Source: an uncultured Synechococcus sp. (lineage in GTDB: Bacteria > Cyanobacteriota > Cyanobacteriia > PCC-6307 > Cyanobiaceae). Taken from it: 5,121 nt of DNA. The position numbers were made by a program, and so were the translations under genes. The first letter of the stretch is position 1, and the number at the start of each line of letters is the position of its first letter. Under the pieces are notes generated by a model. That model was not told the DNA's origin and made no database searches. It saw only the letters and a program-made list of their open reading frames with translations. The DNA lies in NCBI GenBank assembly GCA_913040905.1, contig CAJWIC010000108.1, positions 1 to 5,121 on the forward strand, given 5' to 3'. Shown piece after piece: positions 1 to 5,121 of this stretch.

Positions 1-50
1 GCAGCGGCTTGTGGCGCCGCTATTCGGGGGTTCGAATCCCCTCGCTCGCC
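1..50 (+). tRNA. trnH: tRNA-His (anticodon GTG), 5' end cut off by window edge
   Basis: This is the 3' part of a histidine tRNA. A perfect 5-bp anticodon stem (4-8 with 16-20) encloses a 7-base loop TTGTGGC at 9-15, with U33 at 10 and anticodon GTG at 11-13. A 5-base variable loop (21-25) follows, then the T arm: stem 26-30 with 38-42 (one G-U pair) and loop TTCGAAT at 31-37. Bases 43-49 are the 3' acceptor strand. The discriminator base at 50 is C, the C73 characteristic of bacterial tRNA-His, where it pairs with the extra G-1 and is read by histidyl-tRNA synthetase. The next bases are CTC, so the CCA tail is not encoded and must be added enzymatically. The acceptor 5' strand and D arm lie outside the window, so acceptor pairing cannot be verified. 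The identity rests on both the anticodon and C73. Confidence 0.95.
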
Positions 51-109
51 CTCACCCCCATGTTCGAGAGTCGGCGGTGCAACACACTGGAAACGGCTCA
101 GATCCGAAT

Positions 110-1516
110 TTGACCGCTTCCGCTTCAACCCTTGCCCCAACTGCCGACGCGCAGAGCCGCGGCAGTTATTGGATCACCACCTTCGGCTGCCAGATGAACA
201 AGGCAGATTCGGAAAGGATGGCGGGCATCCTCGAGGCGATGGGCTACAAGGCAGCCGACGCTGAGCTTGAGGCGGATCTGGTTCTGTACAACACCTGCAC
301 GATCCGCGACAACGCCGAACAGAAGGTCTACAGCTACCTCGGTCGACAAGCCCAGCGCAAACGGATCGATCCCAGTCTCACTTTGGTGGTGGCGGGCTGC
401 GTTGCTCAGCAGGAGGGGGAATCACTGCTGCGGCGCGTGCCCGAACTCGACCTTGTGATGGGGCCGCAACATGCCAATCGGCTTGAGGTGCTGCTCAACC
501 AGGTGGAGAGCGGTCAACAGGTGGTGGCGACAGAAGACCATCACATCCTTGAAGACATCACAACGGCACGACGGGACAGCAGCATCTGCGGTTGGGTCAA
601 TGTGATCTACGGCTGCAACGAGCGCTGCACCTACTGCGTGGTGCCCTCCGTGCGTGGCAAGGAGCAATCACGACTGCCGGAGGCCATTCGCCTGGAAATG
701 GAAGGACTTGCTGCCCAGGGGTACAAGGAAATCACCCTGTTAGGCCAGAACATCGATGCCTACGGTCGCGATCTGCCGGGAATCACCCCGGAGGGACGTC
801 GGCAGCACACCCTGACCGACCTGCTGCATCAGGTTCATGACGTGGACGGAATTGAGCGCATTCGGTTTGCCACGAGCCATCCGCGCTACTTCACAGAACG
901 GCTGATCGATGCCTGCGCGGATCTCCCCAAGCTTTGCGAGCACTTTCATATCCCATTCCAAAGCGGCGACAACGACCTCCTGCGGGCCATGGCCCGCGGC
1001 TACACCGTGGAGCGTTACCGACGGATCATCGACCGCATCCGGGAGCGCATGCCCGATGCATCCTTGAGTGCAGACGTGATCGTGGCCTTCCCTGGCGAAA
1101 CTGAAGCCCAGTACCAGCGCACCCTGGATCTGATCGAGGAGATCGGCTTCGACCAGGTGAACACCGCGGCCTATTCACCAAGACCCAACACACCTGCAGC
1201 GACCTGGGACAACCAATTGCCGGAGGACGTCAAGGTGACGCGACTCCAGCAGATCAATGTCCTGGTGGAGCGCTGCGCCCGCGAGCGCAATGCCCGATAT
1301 GCCGGCCGCACGGAGGAAGTTCTGGCGGAGGGGATCAATCCCAAGGATCCCAGTCAGCTGATGGGACGCACCCGCACCAACCGACTGACCTTTTTCCAGG
1401 CAGAAGGCCCCGATGGCCATCAACACCAGCCTGGCGATCTCGTGAACGTGCGCATCGATGCGGTCCGCTCCTTTTCATTGAGCGGAAGCCCCCTGCCCCT
1501 TGCCGAACAACGCTGA
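110..1516 (+). CDS. miaB: tRNA-2-methylthio-N6-dimethylallyladenosine synthase MiaB (radical SAM methylthiotransferase)
   Basis: MiaB inserts a methylthio group at C2 of N6-isopentenyladenosine-37 in tRNAs reading U-starting codons, using two [4Fe-4S] clusters and S-adenosylmethionine in the cytoplasm. Numbered from the TTG at 110 (468 aa), the N-terminal methylthiotransferase domain carries its three cluster cysteines in FGCQMN (C27), NTCTIRD (C63) and AGCVAQ (C97). The radical-SAM triad CNERCTYC gives C169, C173 and C176, followed by [22 protein letters not shown] and [10 protein letters not shown]-terminal TRAM RNA-binding domain spans about 397-460. All six cysteines are present and the length is normal for the family. 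Start choice: the longest open frame begins at GTG 11, but that codon is the anticodon of tRNA-His, so it is not credible. The first in-frame starts beyond the tRNA are GTG 77 (weak GAGAG seven bases upstream) and TTG 110. I prefer TTG 110 because the conserved domain begins about 20 residues later, though no good ribosome binding site precedes it. Function is near certain; the start is not. Confidence 0.93.
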   Translation: MTASASTLAPTADAQSRGSYWITTFGCQMNKADSERMAGILEAMGYKAADAELEADLVLYNTCTIRDNAEQKVYSYLGRQAQRKRIDPSLTLVVAGCVAQQEGESLLRRVPELDLVMGPQHANRLEVLLNQVESGQQVVATEDHHILEDITTARRDSSICGWVNVIYGCNERCTYCVVPSVRGKEQSRLPEAIRLEMEGLAAQGYKEITLLGQNIDAYGRDLPGITPEGRRQHTLTDLLHQVHDVDGIERIRFATSHPRYFTERLIDACADLPKLCEHFHIPFQSGDNDLLRAMARGYTVERYRRIIDRIRERMPDASLSADVIVAFPGETEAQYQRTLDLIEEIGFDQVNTAAYSPRPNTPAATWDNQLPEDVKVTRLQQINVLVERCARERNARYAGRTEEVLAEGINPKDPSQLMGRTRTNRLTFFQAEGPDGHQHQPGDLVNVRIDAVRSFSLSGSPLPLAEQR

Positions 1517-1552
1517 TACCTTTGGCGCCTCGATGCGGGGTTGTTGAAAGCG

Positions 1553-2614
1553 ATGTCATCCAGCCGAACCACAGTCGGTGTTGTCTTCGGCGGCTGCTCC
1601 GGTGAGCACGATGTCTCGATCCGCTCCGCACAAACTGTTGTTCATGGCCTGAACCTCGGCGCCAACCGCCAGCGTTACCAGCTCGTCCTGATCTACATCG
1701 ATCGCGATGGCCGTTGGTGGGGTCCCGACATCGCCGAACAGGTCCTCACCAACGGCTACCCACCGACCGGCTCCGACCTGCCACAACCCCTTCCTGGGCC
1801 TGGATTCCGCGGGCTGCCCGTCGGAGCCGACTCCGTGGCCATCTGGTATCCGGTTCTGCATGGACCGAATGGTGAGGACGGCACGATTCAGGGGCTGTTC
1901 GAACTGATGCAACAGCCCTACGTCGGCGCGGGCGTTCTCGGATCCGCCGTGAGCATGGACAAACAGGCCATGAAGGCGGCCCTGGCTGGAGCAGGACTGG
2001 CTCAGGTGCCCTACGTCTGCACACAGGCGGACGAGCTCAGCGTCGCGGCCCGCCGGGAGGCGCTTCTGAACAGGATCGAAGCCGAACTGGGCTACCCCTG
2101 CTTCGTCAAACCGGCCAACCTCGGTTCGTCGGTGGGCATCAGCAAAGTCCGCAACCGTGACGAGCTGCTGCAGGGGTTGAGCCTGGCCGCAAGCCTCGAT
2201 CCACGCCTTGTGGTGGAGCAGGGGGTGCAAGCCCGCGAGCTGGAGTGTGCCGTTCTTGGTGGAACAACCCTTCGGGCCTCTGTCGTCGGGGAAGTCCGTT
2301 TCGATGCGGATTGGTACGACTACGACACCAAATACACCGAAGGGCGCAGCACCACCCTGATTCCAGCCCCCTTGCCCGAGGCCATCGTTGAAGCGATCCG
2401 GAGCCAGTCGATCCAGGCCTGCGCTGCCGTGGGGGTCACGGGGATGGCCAGGGTGGACTTCTTCTATGACGACAGCAGTGGCAAGGTTTGGCTCAATGAG
2501 ATCAACACGCTTCCCGGTTTCACCAGTCAGAGCATGTATCCCATGCTCTGGGAGGCCTCTGGCGTAACACTCGAGCAGCTCGTGCACGAACTGCTCCAAA
2601 GCGCAGGACAATGA
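1553..2614 (+). CDS. ddl: D-alanine--D-alanine ligase (ATP-grasp)
   Basis: This ligase joins two D-alanines with ATP to give the D-Ala-D-Ala dipeptide that MurF adds to the peptidoglycan precursor; it acts in the cytoplasm. Numbered from ATG 1553 (353 aa), the N-terminal domain opens with [13 protein letters not shown] (E18 is the expected first D-Ala contact). The ATP-grasp part shows MDKQAMK (135-141), [15 protein letters not shown] (184-198, with the serine loop), [15 protein letters not shown] (K260/Y261), ARVDFF (R300, D302) and [18 protein letters not shown], where E316 and N318 are metal ligands. The active-site position after the lysine is Tyr, as in D-Ala-D-Ala ligases rather than the Phe of D-Ala-D-Lac enzymes, so a vancomycin-resistance-type ligase is unlikely. 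Two TTG codons at 1541 and 1544 are in frame upstream, but ATG 1553 fits the family's short N-terminus better. The gap from miaB is 36 bases with no visible terminator, so co-transcription is plausible. Confidence 0.96.
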   Translation: MSSSRTTVGVVFGGCSGEHDVSIRSAQTVVHGLNLGANRQRYQLVLIYIDRDGRWWGPDIAEQVLTNGYPPTGSDLPQPLPGPGFRGLPVGADSVAIWYPVLHGPNGEDGTIQGLFELMQQPYVGAGVLGSAVSMDKQAMKAALAGAGLAQVPYVCTQADELSVAARREALLNRIEAELGYPCFVKPANLGSSVGISKVRNRDELLQGLSLAASLDPRLVVEQGVQARELECAVLGGTTLRASVVGEVRFDADWYDYDTKYTEGRSTTLIPAPLPEAIVEAIRSQSIQACAAVGVTGMARVDFFYDDSSGKVWLNEINTLPGFTSQSMYPMLWEASGVTLEQLVHELLQSAGQ

Positions 2615-2634
2615 GACGACGAACCCTGCCGATC

Positions 2635-2639
2635 AGGAG
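2635..2639 (+). promoter_or_regulatory. Ribosome binding site of the 136-aa ORF
   Basis: AGGAG lies six bases before the ATG at 2646. It is the best Shine-Dalgarno match in the window and fixes that start. It falls in the 31-base gap after ddl, which leaves little room for a separate promoter. Confidence 0.8.
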
Positions 2640-2645
2640 TGAGCG

Positions 2646-3056
2646 ATGAGCCACGGTCTGCTCTGGTTTCCGTTGTTGCTGGCCTTTGTACTTCTCGCGG
2701 CACTGGGCTGGCTCGAACGTCGTCGCCAGACCTTGTTCCGCACCTGGGCCGAGGGGGCGGAACTGGTCAAGCTGGATGGCTGCAGTGGAGCTCAGCTCAA
2801 GAACGGTCGGCTGATGTGGTGTCGGTTCGAAGCGGGCCGGTTCCAGGATCAGGGCGACTTTGACATCTGCCGACTGGAACTGGTGGAACTGATGGCATTG
2901 GCGTCCGGAGATGCTCCCCTGACCGTGGAATCGCAAGGTCCCTGCCGATTGCGGCTGGTGGGAACGGATCTGCAGATGGATGTTCCCTTCTCCGATGCCG
3001 ATCAAGCCCGCCGCTGGGGTGACCAGCTGATGGCACGTGCCCGCTGCGATCTTTGA
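2646..3056 (+). CDS. Unrecognised small single-pass membrane protein between ddl and ftsQ
   Basis: I do not recognise a named family for this 136-residue protein. A hydrophobic helix covers about residues 5-23 and is followed directly by ERRRQ. By the positive-inside rule this predicts N-terminus out and the remaining 110 residues in the cytoplasm. The soluble part looks like a run of short beta strands (for example AELVKLDG, GRLMWCRFEAGRF, FDICRLELVELMAL, LTVES, CRLRLVG, LQMDVPF). These are followed by one C-terminal amphipathic helix, SDADQARRWGDQLMARA, with a tryptophan at 124. That order (beta barrel, then a helix with a conserved Trp) resembles a PH-like domain, but this is only an inference. 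Five cysteines (46, 59, 75, 100, 134) show no metal-binding spacing. From memory, a small hypothetical gene at this position is common in marine picocyanobacteria. Good ribosome binding site, correct frame and the stop/start overlap with ftsQ support a real gene. A link to cell-wall growth or division is inferred from context only. Confidence 0.85.
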   Translation: MSHGLLWFPLLLAFVLLAALGWLERRRQTLFRTWAEGAELVKLDGCSGAQLKNGRLMWCRFEAGRFQDQGDFDICRLELVELMALASGDAPLTVESQGPCRLRLVGTDLQMDVPFSDADQARRWGDQLMARARCDL

Positions 3057-3856
3057 AGTCCGTCTCTCCCCAGCTGGAACGTCGGCGGGCACTGCGCCGC
3101 CAGAAACGCCAGCAGCTTCTGATTCACACCTGGCGCACCGTGGCTCTGCTGAGCCTGAGCACCGCGCTTGGCTGGTTGCTGCTGCGCTTCGGCTGGTCGC
3201 TGAACGGGGCCGATCAGGTGGTGGTCCTCGGAGACACAGCCATCACCCCGGAACTGCTGTCAGACGTGAGCAAGCTCCGTTTTCCGCAACCGCTTCTGGA
3301 CATCAACCCCACCAGCTTGGAACGAACGCTGCGCGACAACCTTCCTGTTCAGTCAGTCCAGGTGAGTCGACGTCTGCTGCCAACACGTTTGGAGGTGACC
3401 CTGGTGGATCAGACGCCGGTGGCGCGGGCGGTTCGCCAACAGGAAGGTGGTCTTGAAGCGGGCTATGTGGATCGAGAAGGACAGTGGATTCGAATCAATC
3501 CAGCGGCACCCACAGCCAGCCCCAGCACAGCCATCTCGATCCGAGGTTGGACCCCAGAGCGCCGGTCGCTGGTTGCCTCATTGCTTCAGCAGCAGGACCG
3601 CCTCAACAGCAGGCTGCTGGCCATCACCCTGCATTCCGATGGCGCCGTCAGTCTTCGCCATCAAACGCTTGGACGCCTCGACCTTGGCGATGACGAGCAA
3701 TTGTTGAAGCAACAGATGGACGCGATCGTTGAACTGGATGAATCCATGCCATCGCATCTGCTGCAAGGCAACGGCGTGGTCATCGACCTGAGCAACCCGG
3801 ATCGTCCTGAAATTCAGTTACCCGTCAAGCCCGCCACCCCGGCGAAGAATGACTGA
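3053..3856 (+). CDS. ftsQ: Cell division protein FtsQ (POTRA domain, DivIB/FtsQ family)
   Basis: FtsQ is a bitopic inner-membrane protein of the divisome that recruits later division proteins through its periplasmic domain. This 267-aa product shows the expected order. A short, very basic cytoplasmic tail (ERRRALRRQKRQ, 9-20) is followed by one transmembrane helix at about 28-47. A POTRA domain (about 53-122) then starts with DQVVVLGDTAITPE and ends with the strands VQSVQVSRRLLPTRLEVTLVDQTPVAR. A less conserved beta domain (about 123-250) containing GYVDREGQWI follows, with a Pro/Lys-rich tail. The basic tail indicates N-in topology. The start is TTG at 3053, which shares TTGA with the stop of the preceding gene. 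No other ATG, GTG or TTG precedes the basic tail in this frame and no Shine-Dalgarno is visible, so translation probably depends on reinitiation. ftsZ follows after 57 bases without the ftsA of proteobacteria, as usual in cyanobacteria. Confidence 0.92.
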   Translation: MKSVSPQLERRRALRRQKRQQLLIHTWRTVALLSLSTALGWLLLRFGWSLNGADQVVVLGDTAITPELLSDVSKLRFPQPLLDINPTSLERTLRDNLPVQSVQVSRRLLPTRLEVTLVDQTPVARAVRQQEGGLEAGYVDREGQWIRINPAAPTASPSTAISIRGWTPERRSLVASLLQQQDRLNSRLLAITLHSDGAVSLRHQTLGRLDLGDDEQLLKQQMDAIVELDESMPSHLLQGNGVVIDLSNPDRPEIQLPVKPATPAKND

Positions 3857-3893
3857 CAGCCAATAACCCCGTTTGCTTCCGATCTGCAGACGG

Positions 3894-3906
3894 CTGAAGC
3901 CTTCAG
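3894..3906. repeat. Perfect 6-bp inverted repeat (CTGAAG C CTTCAG) before ftsZ
   Basis: CTGAAG at 3894-3899 is mirrored by CTTCAG at 3901-3906 around a single C, and the right arm overlaps the ftsZ ribosome binding site. As RNA it could form at most a short hairpin (CTGA/TCAG with a five-base loop). As DNA it has the symmetry of a small operator. It does not match the NtcA (GTA-N8-TAC) or cyanobacterial LexA consensus. The pattern is certain; a regulatory role is speculative. Confidence 0.4.
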
Positions 3907-3909
3907 GGA
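3905..3909 (+). promoter_or_regulatory. Probable ftsZ ribosome binding site
   Basis: AGGGA lies four bases before ATG 3914, a slightly short spacing. The alternative in-frame ATGs at 3947 and 3953 have no purine-rich site at a usable distance (the nearest, GGAG, abuts the second), so this site favours the upstream start. Confidence 0.55.
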
Positions 3910-3913
3910 CATA

Positions 3914-5059
3914 ATGCAGCCAATCAACTGTGAATCGGCCTCGACGATGGAGATGGGGAGCGGAACATCGTTTGATGCCACGGGGATCCAACCCAGCCAG
4001 AACGCCAAGATTGAGGTCATCGGTGTTGGCGGCGGTGGCAGCAATGCCGTCAACCGGATGATTCTCAGCGATCTCGAAGGCGTTGCCTATCGCGTGCTCA
4101 ACACCGATGCCCAGGCTCTGATTCAATCTCAAGCACAGCATCGCCTCCAGCTCGGTCAAACCCTCACCCGTGGGCTTGGGGCTGGTGGCAACCCAACCAT
4201 CGGGCAGAAAGCCGCTGAAGAATCCCGCACAGACCTCCACGACGCCCTTCAGGGGTCCGATCTGGTGTTCATCGCAGCGGGCATGGGTGGTGGCACCGGA
4301 ACGGGTGCTGCCCCTGTGGTTGCAGAAGTGGCCCGTGAGGTGGGAGCCCTCACCGTGGGAATCGTGACCAAGCCCTTCGGCTTCGAAGGTCGCCGCCGCA
4401 TGCGTCAGGCCGATGAAGGCATTGCCCGATTGGCGGAGCACGTCGACACCCTGATCGTGATTCCCAATGATCGTCTAAGGGACGCAATCGCCGGTGCTCC
4501 GCTTCAGGAGGCCTTCCGCAGTGCCGATGACGTGCTGCGCATGGGTGTGAAAGGCATCAGCGACATCATCACCTGTCCTGGCTTGGTCAACGTCGACTTC
4601 GCTGATGTTCGCTCGGTGATGACGGAGGCCGGCACGGCACTGCTCGGTATCGGCATTGGATCCGGCCGCTCAAGAGCCGTTGAGGCAGCGCAGGCTGCCA
4701 TCAGCAGCCCACTTTTGGAAACCGAGCGAATCGACGGCGCCAAGGGCTGCGTGATCAACATCAGCGGTGGTCGTGACATGACCCTCGAGGACATGACCAC
4801 CGCCTCTGAAGTGATCTACGACGTGGTGGATCCTGAAGCCAACATCATTGTCGGTGCCGTGGTGGATGAAGCCCTAGAAGGCGAGATCCATGTCACCGTG
4901 ATCGCCACCGGTTTTGACCAGGGTCAGCAATATCGCCGTGAGCGGAGCAGCGCCAGCGGTCTTCCTTCTCAACAATCACGACGGGAGATCGAGGAAAACG
5001 GCGCCCGCATCCCTGAGTTCCTGCGCCAACGCCAACAACAGACTGGCGATCCATCCTGA
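3914..5059 (+). CDS. ftsZ: Cell division protein FtsZ (tubulin-like GTPase)
   Basis: FtsZ polymerises with GTP into the cytoplasmic ring that organises septal wall synthesis. The 381-aa product is complete. A variable 31-residue N-terminal tail leads into [18 protein letters not shown] (nucleotide loop 37-43). NTD follows at 63-65, then the tubulin signature GMGGGTGTG at 123-131 and PFGFEGRRR at 154-162. The T7 synergy loop NVDFADV (226-232) carries D228 and D231, the acidic residues that hydrolyse GTP on the neighbouring subunit. The core ends near 335. A short Gln/Arg/Ser-rich linker of about 28 residues leads to the conserved C-terminal peptide IPEFLRQR (366-373), the docking site for membrane anchors. 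With no ftsA here, the expected partners in cyanobacteria are SepF and ZipN/Ftn2, which lie elsewhere in such genomes. Start at ATG 3914 is supported by AGGGA upstream; ATG 3947 or 3953 would remove 11 or 13 residues of the non-conserved tail without affecting the domain. Confidence 0.97.
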   Translation: MQPINCESASTMEMGSGTSFDATGIQPSQNAKIEVIGVGGGGSNAVNRMILSDLEGVAYRVLNTDAQALIQSQAQHRLQLGQTLTRGLGAGGNPTIGQKAAEESRTDLHDALQGSDLVFIAAGMGGGTGTGAAPVVAEVAREVGALTVGIVTKPFGFEGRRRMRQADEGIARLAEHVDTLIVIPNDRLRDAIAGAPLQEAFRSADDVLRMGVKGISDIITCPGLVNVDFADVRSVMTEAGTALLGIGIGSGRSRAVEAAQAAISSPLLETERIDGAKGCVINISGGRDMTLEDMTTASEVIYDVVDPEANIIVGAVVDEALEGEIHVTVIATGFDQGQQYRRERSSASGLPSQQSRREIEENGARIPEFLRQRQQQTGDPS

Positions 5060-5121
5060 CCAAATGGGGTGACCCGGAATCCACGCCTGCCCTGAGCATC
5101 CCGTGTGGCTGCTCCCTTCCG

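Noticed and set aside
1517..1552. Possible terminator or promoter between miaB and ddl
   Set aside because: The 36 bases contain only a GGCGCC palindrome and a G run; there is no stem-loop with a T tract and no convincing -10/-35 pair.
1556..2611. A 351-codon open frame on the - strand, almost fully antisense to ddl
   Set aside because: It mirrors the ddl frame and results from GC-rich codon use with few stops on the opposite strand. The translation has no recognisable domain, is low in complexity (Gly/His/Asp-rich), and the + strand protein has every Ddl motif.
2520..3092. A 190-codon open frame on the - strand across ddl, the small ORF and ftsQ
   Set aside because: It spans three real genes in antisense and its product is an Arg/Gln/Ala-rich sequence with no domain; the + strand frames have ribosome binding sites or family motifs.
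3037..3456. A + strand 139-codon frame overlapping ftsQ
   Set aside because: It starts inside the preceding gene and gives a Pro/Ala/Gly/Ser-rich product; the overlapping ftsQ frame encodes the basic tail, membrane helix and POTRA domain.
3857..3893. Possible sigma70-type promoter for ftsZ (CTGACA at 3853-3858)
   Set aside because: There is a loose -35-like hexamer but no TANNNT box 16-18 bases downstream, so I do not call a promoter.
3818..4441. A 207-codon open frame on the - strand across the ftsQ end and ftsZ start
   Set aside because: It lies opposite highly conserved FtsZ coding sequence, has no recognisable motif or ribosome binding site, and looks like a compositional shadow.
5060..5121. 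Possible ftsZ terminator or start of the next gene
   Set aside because: CCACGC (5081-5086) can pair with GTGTGG (5103-5108), but the loop is 16 bases, one pair is G-U and no T tract follows. GGGTGACCC at 5067-5075 is symmetric but has no room for a loop. A GTG at 5103 opens a frame to the window edge, too short to identify. In related genomes panB often follows ftsZ, but the visible bases do not show it.

Overview
The window looks like a piece of a marine unicellular cyanobacterium, most likely a Synechococcus of the marine picocyanobacterial clade or a high-GC Prochlorococcus relative. This is judged from the gene order (trnH, miaB, ddl, small membrane ORF, ftsQ, ftsZ), the lack of ftsA between ftsQ and ftsZ, the tRNA without an encoded CCA, the GC-rich coding style and the absence of any obvious HIP1 octamer. 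The species assignment is recognition from memory, not a database result.

Layout: the left edge cuts a tRNA-His(GTG) gene, and its 3' two-thirds occupy bases 1-50. All genes then lie on the + strand with short gaps: miaB (tRNA methylthiotransferase; start probably TTG at 110), ddl (D-alanine--D-alanine ligase; 1553-2614), an unrecognised 136-residue single-pass membrane protein (2646-3056), ftsQ (3053-3856; its TTG start overlaps the stop of the previous gene as TTGA) and ftsZ (3914-5059). The last 62 bases hold no recognisable gene start or convincing terminator.

How they work together: ddl makes the D-Ala-D-Ala dipeptide for peptidoglycan. FtsQ is the periplasmic/membrane scaffold of the divisome, and FtsZ is the cytoplasmic GTPase that forms the division ring. 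This is a reduced cyanobacterial form of the division and cell wall (dcw) cluster. miaB and trnH are translation genes that happen to lie upstream. The small unknown gene sits inside the division block and is apparently translationally coupled to ftsQ, which makes it the least explained and most interesting gene here.

The window is otherwise a conserved housekeeping region. I saw no mobile element, CRISPR array, toxin/antitoxin, phage gene or broken gene, and no previously undescribed multi-gene system. The points worth a second look are the small membrane protein (its C-terminus resembles the end of a PH-like domain), the unusual starts, and an inverted repeat overlapping the ftsZ ribosome binding site.
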